Below are positions 8,389 to 17,101 of a stretch of DNA of 64,000 bases, one piece after another. The first letter of the stretch is position 1. Each line of letters opens with the position of its first letter. The DNA is from Olavius algarvensis associated proteobacterium Delta 3. Its GTDB lineage: Bacteria > Desulfobacterota > Desulfobacteria > Desulfobacterales > CAFBRK01. Location of the stretch: assembly GCA_903231505.1 (NCBI GenBank), contig CAFBRK010000155.1, forward strand, positions 1 to 64,000. Reading direction: 5' to 3'. The position numbers were made by a program, and so were the translations under genes. The notes under the pieces were generated by a model. The model was not told where the DNA came from. It was given only the letters and a program-made list of their open reading frames with translations, and made no database searches.

Positions 8389-10284
8389 TCAGGCGGATCC
8401 CAACACTTCCTCCGCCACGTCGGCCAGGTTTAATTCGACGAGCTTTTCTTTTGTGGGGATGCCGGTTTCTTTATCCCAGCCTCGGATGTCGTAGTATTCG
8501 TCTTTCATCTGCTCGAATTTTTCGCGATCGAGGACTTCGCCTTTATAGGGGCCGCTCTTTAGCGGCTCATCGAAGAATTTTTTCGGCAGGCTGTCATCCT
8601 TGCGCCGCAGGCCCTGACGCACATCGAACATGCGCTCCAGGTTGCGGACCCGTTCAGAAACCTTCAGCAAGTGGTTCAGGTCCCAATCCTTGCCGGTCAC
8701 CAGGTTGAACACCTGGGTGGCCATGTCGGCGTCCTGGTAGATAAAGAGGCCGTAGAGCCATTTGCACACCCCCAGGTTGTCGGCCACCCGTTCTATATGC
8801 TCGGAAATGACCGCCGAGCGGGCTTTGCCTTTGTAGGACGTGGGAATGGCGGCCTCGGCGTCGCCGAATTGCTCTTCGGCGACCTGCTGGAACCAGTCGT
8901 TGGCATGGTGCCAGTCGACTTCCAGCAAACTACCGCGCAGGGGTAGGGGATCACCTCTGTGACCCACCGCCTGCATGAGGCCGGTGCCCTTAAATGCCCT
9001 GAATTCATAGGCATGGGGCGCCACGCCTTTTACCAGATCGACTTTTTCGACGGCGTCCGCCCCGATCTGCTCGGCAAATACTTTCTGGCCTTCGGCTAAA
9101 ATATCGCCATAGCCCTCGCGGCCGGCGATTTTGCGGATCGTTTCCAGAATGGCTTCCTTGCTGCCGCGTTCCATGGCAATGCCGTCGGTGTCCTTTTCGG
9201 TAATGATCTTGTTGTGGTAAAGCTCCATCAGCAGACCGATGGAAGCCGAGGTTTCCGTGCAGTCCATGCCCAGTTTATTGACCAGCAATGTCGCTTCCCA
9301 AAACACGTCCATGTCCAGGTTCCAGACAGCGCCCGTGAATCCACTGAAGGGTTCGCAGGAGGTGACACCCTTTCCGATTTCCGGCACGGAGATAAAATTC
9401 ATGCACCGGTTCGGACAATTGAAACAGCCCATATTCTTGAGCTGATTCTTATCGATATAATCGGCGGCGCCATATTTTTCGAGGATTTCGTCCCAACACA
9501 CATCTTCGAAGTACCCAACCGGGAAAAATCCCATCTGGTACATCATGTGTACCCCGCGGGAAACCCCCCACTGGGAAAGCTCCTCATAGGCCGGGTGCTT
9601 TTGAATTTCATTGTTGATCTGAATCGATAGCTCCAGAAATTCTTCCGGTTTGGCCACGGCCACACCTCCAGACGCGCGCACCGCGATGGCTTTCAGGTTC
9701 TTGGAGCCCATTACGGCGCCCATCCCCGTGCGGCCGGCGGCATCGCCGGTCTCGGTGATAATGCAGGCAAATCGCACGAGACGTTCTCCGGCCGGGCCGA
9801 TACAGACCACCTTGACCTCCGGATCGCCGAGTTCTTGTTTGATGAGCTGCTGGGTTTCGTAGGTGTCCTTGCCCCACAGTTCGGCAGCGTCCCGGATTTC
9901 GACATCACCGTCCTTGATCCACAGGTAGCTGGGCGTAGCGGCCTGCCCCGTAATAATGATGTGATCGAATCCGGCGTACTTGACCTCCGGTCCCCAGTAC
10001 GCGCCGAAATTCGACTTGGCTCTCAGTTTGCTCATGGGCGACAGGGCGGTCACATCGACACGGCCGGACCCGGACAGGGCGGTGCCGGTCAGCGGCCCCA
10101 TATTGAAAATGAGCGGATTGCCGGGGTCGAAGGCATCGGTTCCCGGTGTGTAATGATCGTAAATCAACCGAACGCCGAGTCCGCGGCCACCGATGTAATC
10201 ATCCACCAGCGGCTCGGTGGGTTCGGTCGTGACCTCTCCGCTGCTCAAATCGACTTTCAGTATATTTCCTACCCATCCGTACAT
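8389..10284 (-). CDS. Aldehyde:ferredoxin oxidoreductase family tungsten enzyme
   Basis: A 631-aa member of the AOR family, whose members use a tungsten bis-pyranopterin and one [4Fe-4S] cluster to interconvert aldehydes and carboxylic acids with ferredoxin; the class II benzoyl-CoA reductase subunit BamB is a relative. Seen: N-terminal GWVGNILKVDLSSGE and YIGGRGLGVRLIYD, cluster cysteines C287-C290-C294 (GCFNCPNRC), the fourth at C507 (DNLGVCKW), and AAGRTGMGAVMGSKNLKAIA. All expected cluster ligands are present, so it should be active. GGGGAGG precedes the ATG and overlaps the stop of the four-cluster ferredoxin gene, so the two are coupled. It is the last gene of the operon. The substrate is not evident. 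DNLGVCKW and DCTETSAS resemble aldehyde oxidoreductases more than BamB. Confidence 0.88.
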   Translation of the reverse strand: MYGWVGNILKVDLSSGEVTTEPTEPLVDDYIGGRGLGVRLIYDHYTPGTDAFDPGNPLIFNMGPLTGTALSGSGRVDVTALSPMSKLRAKSNFGAYWGPEVKYAGFDHIIITGQAATPSYLWIKDGDVEIRDAAELWGKDTYETQQLIKQELGDPEVKVVCIGPAGERLVRFACIITETGDAAGRTGMGAVMGSKNLKAIAVRASGGVAVAKPEEFLELSIQINNEIQKHPAYEELSQWGVSRGVHMMYQMGFFPVGYFEDVCWDEILEKYGAADYIDKNQLKNMGCFNCPNRCMNFISVPEIGKGVTSCEPFSGFTGAVWNLDMDVFWEATLLVNKLGMDCTETSASIGLLMELYHNKIITEKDTDGIAMERGSKEAILETIRKIAGREGYGDILAEGQKVFAEQIGADAVEKVDLVKGVAPHAYEFRAFKGTGLMQAVGHRGDPLPLRGSLLEVDWHHANDWFQQVAEEQFGDAEAAIPTSYKGKARSAVISEHIERVADNLGVCKWLYGLFIYQDADMATQVFNLVTGKDWDLNHLLKVSERVRNLERMFDVRQGLRRKDDSLPKKFFDEPLKSGPYKGEVLDREKFEQMKDEYYDIRGWDKETGIPTKEKLVELNLADVAEEVLGSA

Positions 10285-10287
10285 GGT

Positions 10288-10779
10288 TTATTCCTCCCCT
10301 ATCGCCTTTCTGACCAGCACCGGAATGCGGTCGGCGTTTTTAACCAGTTTCAGATATGCTTCCTGGGAAATGTCTTCGTAGGTGATGGCATTGGTGGGAC
10401 ACACTTTCACACAGGTCGGATCACCGTCACACAAATTGCATTTGAGGACCCGGCCGTCCTGGGGGTCGACAAAGGTCGCCCCGAAGGGGCATTCGAAGAC
10501 GCAGCTCAAGCAGCCGATGCAGCGATCGCGGTCGACTTCCAGGGCCCCGGTTTGATAGTTTCGATAGGTCGCATGCTTGGGGCAGGCCAGCTCGCAAGCG
10601 GGTTCTTCACAGCGCATGCAATTGACGGGCACAAAAATGGCATCCTGTTCCCACTTCACAACGTGAATTCGTCCTTTTGCCGGATTGCAGACATGCTCGT
10701 GCTTGAGGGCGCAGTAGTTTTCACATGATCGGCATCCAATGCATTTCTGTGCGTCGATGATTAATGTTTTCAGTGCCAC
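10288..10779 (-). CDS. Four-[4Fe-4S] ferredoxin partner of AOR (HycB/DmsB/BamC-like)
   Basis: A polyferredoxin of ~163 aa with sixteen cysteines in four groups: CIGCRSCENYC, CMRCEEPACELAC, CIGCLSCVFEC and CNLCDGDPTCVKVC, enough for four [4Fe-4S] clusters. Such subunits carry electrons from a molybdenum or tungsten catalytic subunit to partner flavoproteins. Lying directly before AOR, it is most likely AOR's electron partner. I place the start at GTG 10779 (VALKTLIIDAQKC) because GGAGGT precedes it at ideal spacing. The longer frame from an ATG at 10809 adds ten residues without a ribosome-binding site and runs into the repeat region. Confidence 0.85.
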   Translation of the reverse strand: MALKTLIIDAQKCIGCRSCENYCALKHEHVCNPAKGRIHVVKWEQDAIFVPVNCMRCEEPACELACPKHATYRNYQTGALEVDRDRCIGCLSCVFECPFGATFVDPQDGRVLKCNLCDGDPTCVKVCPTNAITYEDISQEAYLKLVKNADRIPVLVRKAIGEE

Positions 10780-10802
10780 GGTGGACCTCCGAGTAAAAAA
10801 AG

Positions 10803-10890
10803 GGTTCAAGGATCCAAGGGTTTAGGGGTTAAAAGATTCAGGGTTCACAGGTTCAGAGGTTCAAGGTTCAGGGTTCAAAGGTTCAAGATT
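10803..10890. repeat. Degenerate TTCAAGG/GGTTCA minisatellite inside the operon
   Basis: About 90 bases of imperfect short repeats of the type GGTTCAAGG/GGGTTCA between the hydrogenase-like gene and the ferredoxin gene. The same core occurs at 4049-4080. In an operon otherwise joined by overlaps, this is one of only two gaps. It could change mRNA stability or expression of the last two genes. Confidence 0.6.
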
Positions 10891-10906
10891 TAAAACGCGC
10901 AGTCAA

Positions 10907-12214
10907 TCAAAACGGCAGCAGACTCAACTCTAAAGCGGCCCTGGTGTCTTTCCAGGATTTCTTTTGCTCCCGGCATGTGGCCACCACCGTTTGGGTCAGC
11001 AAGCAGAGCAAGGCGTTGTTCTGCTTGGTGGTGTCCAACACATCGACCTCTTCGACAATACCGAGTGGGTCGACCTGGTAGCGGTGAAAAATGATTCCAT
11101 CGGGAGCCTCTACAGCGGCATAGCCCTCGGTACCCGTTTCCGTCGGGATCGTTCGAATGGACGGGCCGACGAATTTTTTCTGGTCAAACATCTCCGACAT
11201 GCCTTCGACAGCCTGCAGCATCTCCACCACCAATGCCCAGTAAGCCGCTGTCACGCCGACATGGGGTGGAAGCCCCAGGGCGCTGACCATGCGGAGACGT
11301 TCTTCTTCGGCCAGAGGGGTATTCAGTGCTTGTCTGCTGTTTAGGCGGGCCAAGGGTCCCACAAAGTAAAGGCCCTCTGTCGTGTCGGCCTGCAGCCCGG
11401 GCCAGCCCCGGTCTTTGATGTACGCAAACGGGGCGTGGGACCAGAATTCTTTGTGAAATCCGATGTTGGCCGGAATGTCCTTTGCCGGGAACTCCGCAAT
11501 GCTCTTTCCGGTGTCGGCCTTGAAAACCGCAGTGTTCGGGGGATCTTCTCCATTTGCCATCGTCAGAAAGGGCATCGCGGTAATGCTGGTGGCCTTCACC
11601 GTCGGCAGCGCGTCGCCGGTTTCCATCACGATTTCGTTCAATGTGGCGGAGATGTGCGTTGCCGCCGCAAGACATTTTCCGGCGATTTCCGGCAACCGCG
11701 CATAAGCTTCTTTTTTGAGGTAACGGCTGATACCGCCGGCTATAGCGGTGATGGGATGGTCGCTACGCCCCCCCAGTATTTTGGCCGCCTCCTGGGCCAG
11801 GGCGATGGTATGCATGACATCGTCGAGCAGACCGTGGGGAATCCGGTCGGTTCTTCCGGCGACACGGAGGTCGGCGAACGGATTGGTTTTCGAGGAGAGA
11901 AGAAAAGCGATCTTTTTTAAGTGTTCAATGAAAACGTAGGTATCAAGCAGTGCACGGCGCATGTTCACTGCCGGTTCCGGTGCCTCCACATCGAACAGGG
12001 AGTCCAGAGCCATGGCACCTGCCAGGTGATGGGCCGGCCCCAGGATTGCCAGAATGCGCGGCAGTTCTTCCACCGGCCGTCCGATAGTCATGGCTCGGAC
12101 GTTACGGGGAGTCGTAACCTGTAAATACGCATCCGAATGTCCGTTTTGATTCTTGATAGTTACCCGGCTGGGAGGATCCTGCCAGCGCAATGGTTCAAAT
12201 GTAATGGTCTGCAT
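10907..12214 (-). CDS. [NiFe]-hydrogenase-like large subunit lacking all nickel ligands (MvhA-like)
   Basis: A 435-aa protein with the fold signature of group 3 [NiFe]-hydrogenase large subunits: GPAHHLAGAMALD near residue 59, the REGLYFVGPLAR-type segment (TEGLYFVGPLARLN), GTEGYAAVEAPDGIIFHRYQVD and TTKQNNAL. The four cysteines that bind Ni-Fe are gone. The N-terminal RxCGxC motif reads R53-ILAILGPAHH, with both Cys replaced by Leu. The protein ends ...RAALELSLLPF where DPCxxCxxH and the protease-cleaved tail should be. Only three cysteines remain, none in these motifs. The reading frame is otherwise clean and the conserved scaffold is kept, which argues for selected loss of catalysis and not decay. 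It may act as a structural or electron-routing subunit, much as NuoD does in complex I. An AAGGA motif precedes the ATG. Confidence 0.85.
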   Translation of the reverse strand: MQTITFEPLRWQDPPSRVTIKNQNGHSDAYLQVTTPRNVRAMTIGRPVEELPRILAILGPAHHLAGAMALDSLFDVEAPEPAVNMRRALLDTYVFIEHLKKIAFLLSSKTNPFADLRVAGRTDRIPHGLLDDVMHTIALAQEAAKILGGRSDHPITAIAGGISRYLKKEAYARLPEIAGKCLAAATHISATLNEIVMETGDALPTVKATSITAMPFLTMANGEDPPNTAVFKADTGKSIAEFPAKDIPANIGFHKEFWSHAPFAYIKDRGWPGLQADTTEGLYFVGPLARLNSRQALNTPLAEEERLRMVSALGLPPHVGVTAAYWALVVEMLQAVEGMSEMFDQKKFVGPSIRTIPTETGTEGYAAVEAPDGIIFHRYQVDPLGIVEEVDVLDTTKQNNALLCLLTQTVVATCREQKKSWKDTRAALELSLLPF

Positions 12215-12222
12215 ATCAATCC

Positions 12223-13218
12223 TTATTTTTGTGTCTCGATGCTTCTATTTCGCTGCAGCGCGCATTGTGTCGGGAATGCGTAACGATAGAAGGTGCCTGT
12301 CAAATCGATGAATTGATCCGTTAGGGCTTGAATTTCTTCCGGAGTTTCCGGCTCAAAGGTTGAACTGATGGCGGACACCATCTTGGCCCCGGGATCGAAA
12401 ACAGCCTCGGTTTTTCCGAAACAGCCACGGCAAGGGATGCCTTCCGCCGTGCACAACCCCCCGCAACCCTCCCGGGTCGCGATCCCCTGGCATACCAGAC
12501 CCTGTTCCAATAAACAGCGTCCGGTGGCTTCGTATTTCTGATATGGACGCAATACGGTTTTGAAGCGTTTTTCTTCCTTTACCCGGGAACAGCTCGCACA
12601 CACGGCCTTGTCTCCCCCGAAAATCGTTCCGCGGGGGGGCAACACACCGGAAGCCATCGCCTCGGCCACGAGTTTCGGCAATCGCGAAAACGCAAATGCC
12701 AGGTGACTGTCGGAACCGGCCTCTGGTACCAGTGCCTGTATGGCGGCCCAGACCAACGGTTGCGTGGGCGGACAGCCTGGGACGACGTAGTCGGCGGGGA
12801 CAACCTGGGTCAGGCTTTTTACGTGTGGTTCAAATTCGCCCGGCGTGGGCGCGGCAACAGGATCTGTCGGCTCCCCTATGGCTTCCTGAGGAGCACTGTC
12901 TGTTACGCTCAGATTTGCCAGCGCCGGCATACCCCCGAAGGCCGCACAGGCGCCTAAAGCAACCATATGGCGTGACGTATCCCTCAGTTTTTCGGCCATG
13001 CGCCGGTCGGTTTCGGTACGAATGGCGCCGGCGTAGAAACAGACGTCGATGCTGTCCAGCGCATCCACATCATCGAGCTGCGAACCCAGCACATAGGGCC
13101 AGAAAACGACATCGACCATACGGTTCAGACGCTGGACCTGATAATGGATGTCGAGAATACTGGTTTCACAGGACCGACAGCCGGTAGCGGTATAGATGGC
13201 AACTTTTTTCTTTGGCAC
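12223..13218 (-). CDS. mvhG: F420-non-reducing hydrogenase-type small subunit (MvhG-like)
   Basis: A 331-aa iron-sulfur small subunit. Proximal-cluster ligands are intact: C14 and C17 (TGCRSCE), C91 (GACAAFGG) and C149 (PGCPPTQPL). Further cysteines (CASCSRVKEEKR, CLLEQGLVC, GCGGLCTAEGIPCRGCFG) can hold medial and distal clusters. This contrasts with the partner large subunit, which has no metal site, so the pair can carry electrons but should not activate H2. The start is a GTG preceded by AGGAG. It lies 8 bp before the large-subunit gene and 77 bp after mvhD. Confidence 0.88.
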   Translation of the reverse strand: MPKKKVAIYTATGCRSCETSILDIHYQVQRLNRMVDVVFWPYVLGSQLDDVDALDSIDVCFYAGAIRTETDRRMAEKLRDTSRHMVALGACAAFGGMPALANLSVTDSAPQEAIGEPTDPVAAPTPGEFEPHVKSLTQVVPADYVVPGCPPTQPLVWAAIQALVPEAGSDSHLAFAFSRLPKLVAEAMASGVLPPRGTIFGGDKAVCASCSRVKEEKRFKTVLRPYQKYEATGRCLLEQGLVCQGIATREGCGGLCTAEGIPCRGCFGKTEAVFDPGAKMVSAISSTFEPETPEEIQALTDQFIDLTGTFYRYAFPTQCALQRNRSIETQK

Positions 13219-13295
13219 CCTCGTGTTCTCCTAATGTAAATGTCGCGGTTCAGACCGGTTACGCCGGCCCCACGGTCCAGGCGACAGAAACCCGT

Positions 13296-13748
13296 TCATT
13301 GGCCGGACGCCGACGCCGCGGCGGATGGCTCGTCCACCCGGGACGGCGTCGAAAAGGGCCCGAGCCGACGGATGTCTTCGCTCATGGCGTTTATGACTTC
13401 GGCGTATTTGGGAGACTCGGATGCAGCGATCCATTCCAGGCGAAATCTGCCTTTTTCAACTCCCAATTCGGTCAATAACCGTTCAAGTAAAAACGAGCGT
13501 CGCAGGGCTTTCATGTTACCGGAAATATAATGACAGTCTCCCGGATGGCAGCCGGCGACCAGAACCCCGTCGGCCCCGCTGGCAAAGGCTTTGATCACGT
13601 ATCCCGGATCCACCATGCCCGAGCAGAATACCCGGATGACGCGGGTGTTGGTTTTCTGAGTCATCCTGGAGACGCCCGCGGCATCGGCGGCCACATAGGA
13701 GCACCAGTTGCATAGAAATGTGATGATTTTCGAGTCGAATTCGCTCAT
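13296..13748 (-). CDS. mvhD: MvhD-type [2Fe-2S] linker subunit
   Basis: A 150-aa MvhD/FrhD-like protein that in methanogens links hydrogenase to HdrA through a [2Fe-2S] cluster. The five expected cysteines are present: C13 and C16 (CNWCSY), C42 (FCSGMVDP), C67 and C72 (GCHPGDCHY). The last ~20 residues (TPSRVDEPSAAASASGQ) are a low-complexity tail. Its ATG overlaps the hdrA stop in an ATGA, so translation is coupled to HdrA, its physical partner in known complexes. The first cysteine is encoded by TGC, so no selenocysteine is involved. Confidence 0.92.
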   Translation of the reverse strand: MSEFDSKIITFLCNWCSYVAADAAGVSRMTQKTNTRVIRVFCSGMVDPGYVIKAFASGADGVLVAGCHPGDCHYISGNMKALRRSFLLERLLTELGVEKGRFRLEWIAASESPKYAEVINAMSEDIRRLGPFSTPSRVDEPSAAASASGQ

Positions 13749-16700
13749 CCCAGCATCCCTTCAATTTGGGCACAGATCTGCTCCGACGTGTAATGCCGAA
13801 CGCCGATCGCGCCGGTCGGACAGGCCGCCGCGCAGGTGCCGCAGCCCTGGCAAAGGGCATCGTTCACAGCGGCTGTTTTGCTTTCATCACTGAATGTCAC
13901 GGCCGTGTATGGGCACAGGCTTTCACAGGTGCGACAACCGGTGCAGAGGCGCTCATCGACCAGCGCCACGGTGGGCTCCACCTCCACTTCTCCCATGCCA
14001 AACAGCGCCAGTGCCTCGGCGCCGGCCGCAGCCCCCTGGGCCACCGATTCGGGAATGTCCTTGGGGCCCTGGGCACCGCCGGCCAGAAAGATCCCCGCCA
14101 AGGAGGTCTCCACCGGGCCCAGTTTGGGGTGGGCTTCGATGAAAAAGCCGTATTTATCCGTGGACAGGTTCAGGGCCCGGGCCACGGTCATGTAATCCGA
14201 CTGGGGCACCAGGCCGGTAGCCAGCACCACCAAGTCGGCTTCGACTTCCACGGGGCCGCCCACCAGGCTGTTTTCACCGCGCACCACGAGGCGGCCACCT
14301 TCCTGGTAGACTTTGGCCACCCGACCACGGATATACTGGGCGTTGTCCTCTTCGATGGCCTGTCTCATGAACTCTTCATACCCTTTGCCGCCGGCCCGGT
14401 TGTCGATGTAAAACACGTAGGCCTGGCCATCCGGATTGTGGTGTTTGAAGATCCGCAGTTGTTTGGCGCTGATCATGCAGCAGACTTTCGAACAGTATTC
14501 ATATCCCTTGGCCCGGTCCCGGGATCCGACGCATTGAATGAACACGACACTCTGGGGTACTTTGCCGTCGCTGGGCTTGAGCACCTCGCCGTGGGTGGGG
14601 CCGGAAGAATTACACAATCGTTCATACTGCAGGTTGGTAATGACATCCGGGTATTTTCCGTAGCCGTATTCGGGGTACTTCACGGCGCCAAAGACATCGA
14701 TGCCGGTGGCCACGATCAACGCGCCGACATCGATTTCATGGATGCGTTCGGTTTCGGTTAAATCGATGGCCTGGGGACCGCACGCGCGGGCGCATTCACC
14801 GCACTGGCAGCACAGGCCGCAGTGCAGACAGCGCTGGCCCTCTGCACTGGCTGTTTCGGCGCTCAGGCCAAGGTCGACCTCCTCGAAATTGCCCGCGCGC
14901 TGTTCCACAGCCAGATGTGGCATCGGCTGCCGCTCGATGGGTTTAGCCCGGAGGCGTTCCTCGGCGGTCAGGTCCGGGTCCATGGCCCGCTCCCGGGGCT
15001 TGATTTCCTTGAGGCCACCGTATTTCAGATAGCTGTGGATCGACTCGGCGGCCTGACGGCCGTGGGCCACCGCCTCCACAAAGCTGGCAGCCCCCAGGGT
15101 ACAGTCGCCTCCAGCAAACACCCCGGGACGGCTTGTCGCCAGGGTATCCTCGTCCGTGGTAATCGTCCCCCATTGGGAGGTGTCCAGGGACAGACTATCC
15201 AAGGTCTCCATTTCCGGTGCCTGGCCGATGGCGGCAACGACGGTGTCCACCGCAACAAGCTCCTGGGACCCTTCCACGGGCACGGGGCGACGTCGGCCGG
15301 AATCGTCCGGTTCCCCCAATTTCATGCGGATAACTTCCATGTGGGTCAGTTGGCCGTTGTCACCCACAAACCGGATCGGCGCGGCCAGAAAAGAAAGGGA
15401 AATGCCTTCTTTTTCGGCTTCTTCCACTTCGATATCCCAAGCCGGCATTTCCTTACGGGTTCGGCGATACAGGATCTCGACCGATTCGGCGCCGACTCTC
15501 AAGCAGGTTCGGGCGCAATCCACGGCCACATTGCCGCCGCCGATGACGACCACCCGTTTGCCGATGGTTACAGGTTCGTCCAGGGCATGTTGACGGAGCA
15601 GATCGGTGCCAGGCACAACCCCTTTTAGATCTTCGCCCTCGACGCGCATCTGACCGCTTTTGTGCAACCCGGTGGCAACGAATATGGACTCGTAGCCGTC
15701 GGCCTCCAGGCTCTCATAGGTGATGTCTGTTCCAAAGGTGACACCTGTCTGGAGGGTGACCCCCATGGATAGAAGATTGTCAATCTCTGCGCTAAGGATG
15801 TCCCTGGGGAGCCGGTAGGCGGGAATACCGACCGCCAGCATGCCGCCGGCCATCGTTAGCTTTTCGAAAATGGTGACCGAATAACCTTCCAGGGCCAAAT
15901 AATAGGCGGCCGAAAGCCCGGCCGGGCCGGAACCGATGATCGCCACCTTTTTATCGCGGGACTTCTTTATCGGCGGATGTTTGAATTCATTACGCGCCAA
16001 CTCCCAGTCGCCCAAAAACCGCTTGGTGGCGCAGATCGACAGGGGACTTTCGATTTGCCCGCGTTTGCATGCCGTTTCACAGGGGTGGAAGCAAATCCGG
16101 CCGCAAATGGCCGCGAAGGGCATGCGCTCCCGAACCAGGTCCAGGGCTTCCTCATATTTTTCCATTCCGGTGAGCGTCATGTAGCCCATGGCATTGACCC
16201 CGGCCGGGCAATTGAACTCGCAGGGCGGGGCGCCGGCTCTAAGGATGGAGAATGTGTTGGGGATGGCCTGGGGAAACGCACGGCTGATGGGGTGTCGGGT
16301 CGCCATCCCTTCCTCGAATGCGCTGTCGAAATTGACCGGACAGACCGGCTGGCAATCCCCGCATCCGGTACACTTTTCCAGACTCACATAGCGAGGCTGC
16401 TGGCGGACCTTGACTTTGAAATTTCCCACAAATCCACTGATGCTTTCCACCTGGGACTTGGTCATGATCTCGATATTGGGATGCCGGCCTACCTCGCTGG
16501 TTTTCGGCGTCAGGGTGCAGCCGGCGCAGTCCAGGGTCGGAAAGGTTTTATCGAACTGGGCCATGCGGCCGCCGATAATTTCATCCTGTTCCACCAGGTA
16601 GACCTGGTACCCCGCATCGGCGATTTTGAGCGAGGCCGTAATCCCGGCGATGCCGCCACCGACTACCATGGCAGTGGGCTGGACCGGTTTGCGGGAGCCC

Positions 16701-17101
16701 CGCAGGGGTTCGTGATGGACCACCCGGGCCACACCGCCGCGAACCAGATCCTTGGCTTTGGTGGTGGCCGCGTCCGTGTCTTCAGATACCCACGAGCAGT
16801 GTTCGCGGATATTGACCATCTCGAACATGTACGGGTTCATGCCGGCCTGGCTGCAGGCATTGCGAAAGGTTGGCTCATGCATCTTCGGTGTGCAGGAGGC
16901 TTCCACTACATGATCCAGGCCAAGTTCTTCAATATCGTCCCGGATCAACTTCTGTCCGGGTTCCGAGCACATATATTTGTAGGTGCGGCAAACAGCCACG
17001 CAGTCGTCGGTACCGAGTTCTTCGGCGATTTTATCCGTGTCGACCTTACCGGCGATATTTGTGCCGCACTGGCAGATATAGACCCCAACTTTTTTCTTCA
17101 T
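13745..17101 (-). CDS. hdrA: HdrA flavoprotein with inserted NfnB/GltD-type NAD(P)H oxidoreductase domain
   Basis: An 1,118-aa fusion; plain HdrA is ~650 aa. Residues 1-255 are HdrA N-terminus: cysteine-rich CQCGTNIAG and CSQAGMNPYMFEMVNIREHC, FAD motif VVGGGIAGITASLKIADAG (~146-164), and ferredoxin motif CTGCGDCQPVC (244-254). Residues ~290-695 are an inserted module like NfnB or the small subunit of glutamate synthase: CEFNCPAGV and CGRICFHPCETAC, FAD motif VAIIGSGPAGLSAAYYLA (~386), NAD(P)H motif VVVIGGGNVAVDCA (~517) and VFAGGDC. HdrA then resumes with CLHCGLCCQCGECARAC, FIQCVGSRD, YCSKVCCMISAKQ and two C-terminal ferredoxin motifs (CTGCRTCESLC, CQGCGTCAAAC). Two flavin sites plus NAD(P)H binding suit flavin-based electron bifurcation. 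The start overlaps the hdrB stop. Confidence 0.92.
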   Translation of the reverse strand: MKKKVGVYICQCGTNIAGKVDTDKIAEELGTDDCVAVCRTYKYMCSEPGQKLIRDDIEELGLDHVVEASCTPKMHEPTFRNACSQAGMNPYMFEMVNIREHCSWVSEDTDAATTKAKDLVRGGVARVVHHEPLRGSRKPVQPTAMVVGGGIAGITASLKIADAGYQVYLVEQDEIIGGRMAQFDKTFPTLDCAGCTLTPKTSEVGRHPNIEIMTKSQVESISGFVGNFKVKVRQQPRYVSLEKCTGCGDCQPVCPVNFDSAFEEGMATRHPISRAFPQAIPNTFSILRAGAPPCEFNCPAGVNAMGYMTLTGMEKYEEALDLVRERMPFAAICGRICFHPCETACKRGQIESPLSICATKRFLGDWELARNEFKHPPIKKSRDKKVAIIGSGPAGLSAAYYLALEGYSVTIFEKLTMAGGMLAVGIPAYRLPRDILSAEIDNLLSMGVTLQTGVTFGTDITYESLEADGYESIFVATGLHKSGQMRVEGEDLKGVVPGTDLLRQHALDEPVTIGKRVVVIGGGNVAVDCARTCLRVGAESVEILYRRTRKEMPAWDIEVEEAEKEGISLSFLAAPIRFVGDNGQLTHMEVIRMKLGEPDDSGRRRPVPVEGSQELVAVDTVVAAIGQAPEMETLDSLSLDTSQWGTITTDEDTLATSRPGVFAGGDCTLGAASFVEAVAHGRQAAESIHSYLKYGGLKEIKPRERAMDPDLTAEERLRAKPIERQPMPHLAVEQRAGNFEEVDLGLSAETASAEGQRCLHCGLCCQCGECARACGPQAIDLTETERIHEIDVGALIVATGIDVFGAVKYPEYGYGKYPDVITNLQYERLCNSSGPTHGEVLKPSDGKVPQSVVFIQCVGSRDRAKGYEYCSKVCCMISAKQLRIFKHHNPDGQAYVFYIDNRAGGKGYEEFMRQAIEEDNAQYIRGRVAKVYQEGGRLVVRGENSLVGGPVEVEADLVVLATGLVPQSDYMTVARALNLSTDKYGFFIEAHPKLGPVETSLAGIFLAGGAQGPKDIPESVAQGAAAGAEALALFGMGEVEVEPTVALVDERLCTGCRTCESLCPYTAVTFSDESKTAAVNDALCQGCGTCAAACPTGAIGVRHYTSEQICAQIEGMLG

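Noticed and set aside
8389..10284. Calling the AOR gene BamB (class II benzoyl-CoA reductase)
   Set aside because: The DNLGVCKW motif and overall sequence look like general AOR, and no other benzoyl-CoA pathway genes are in the window.
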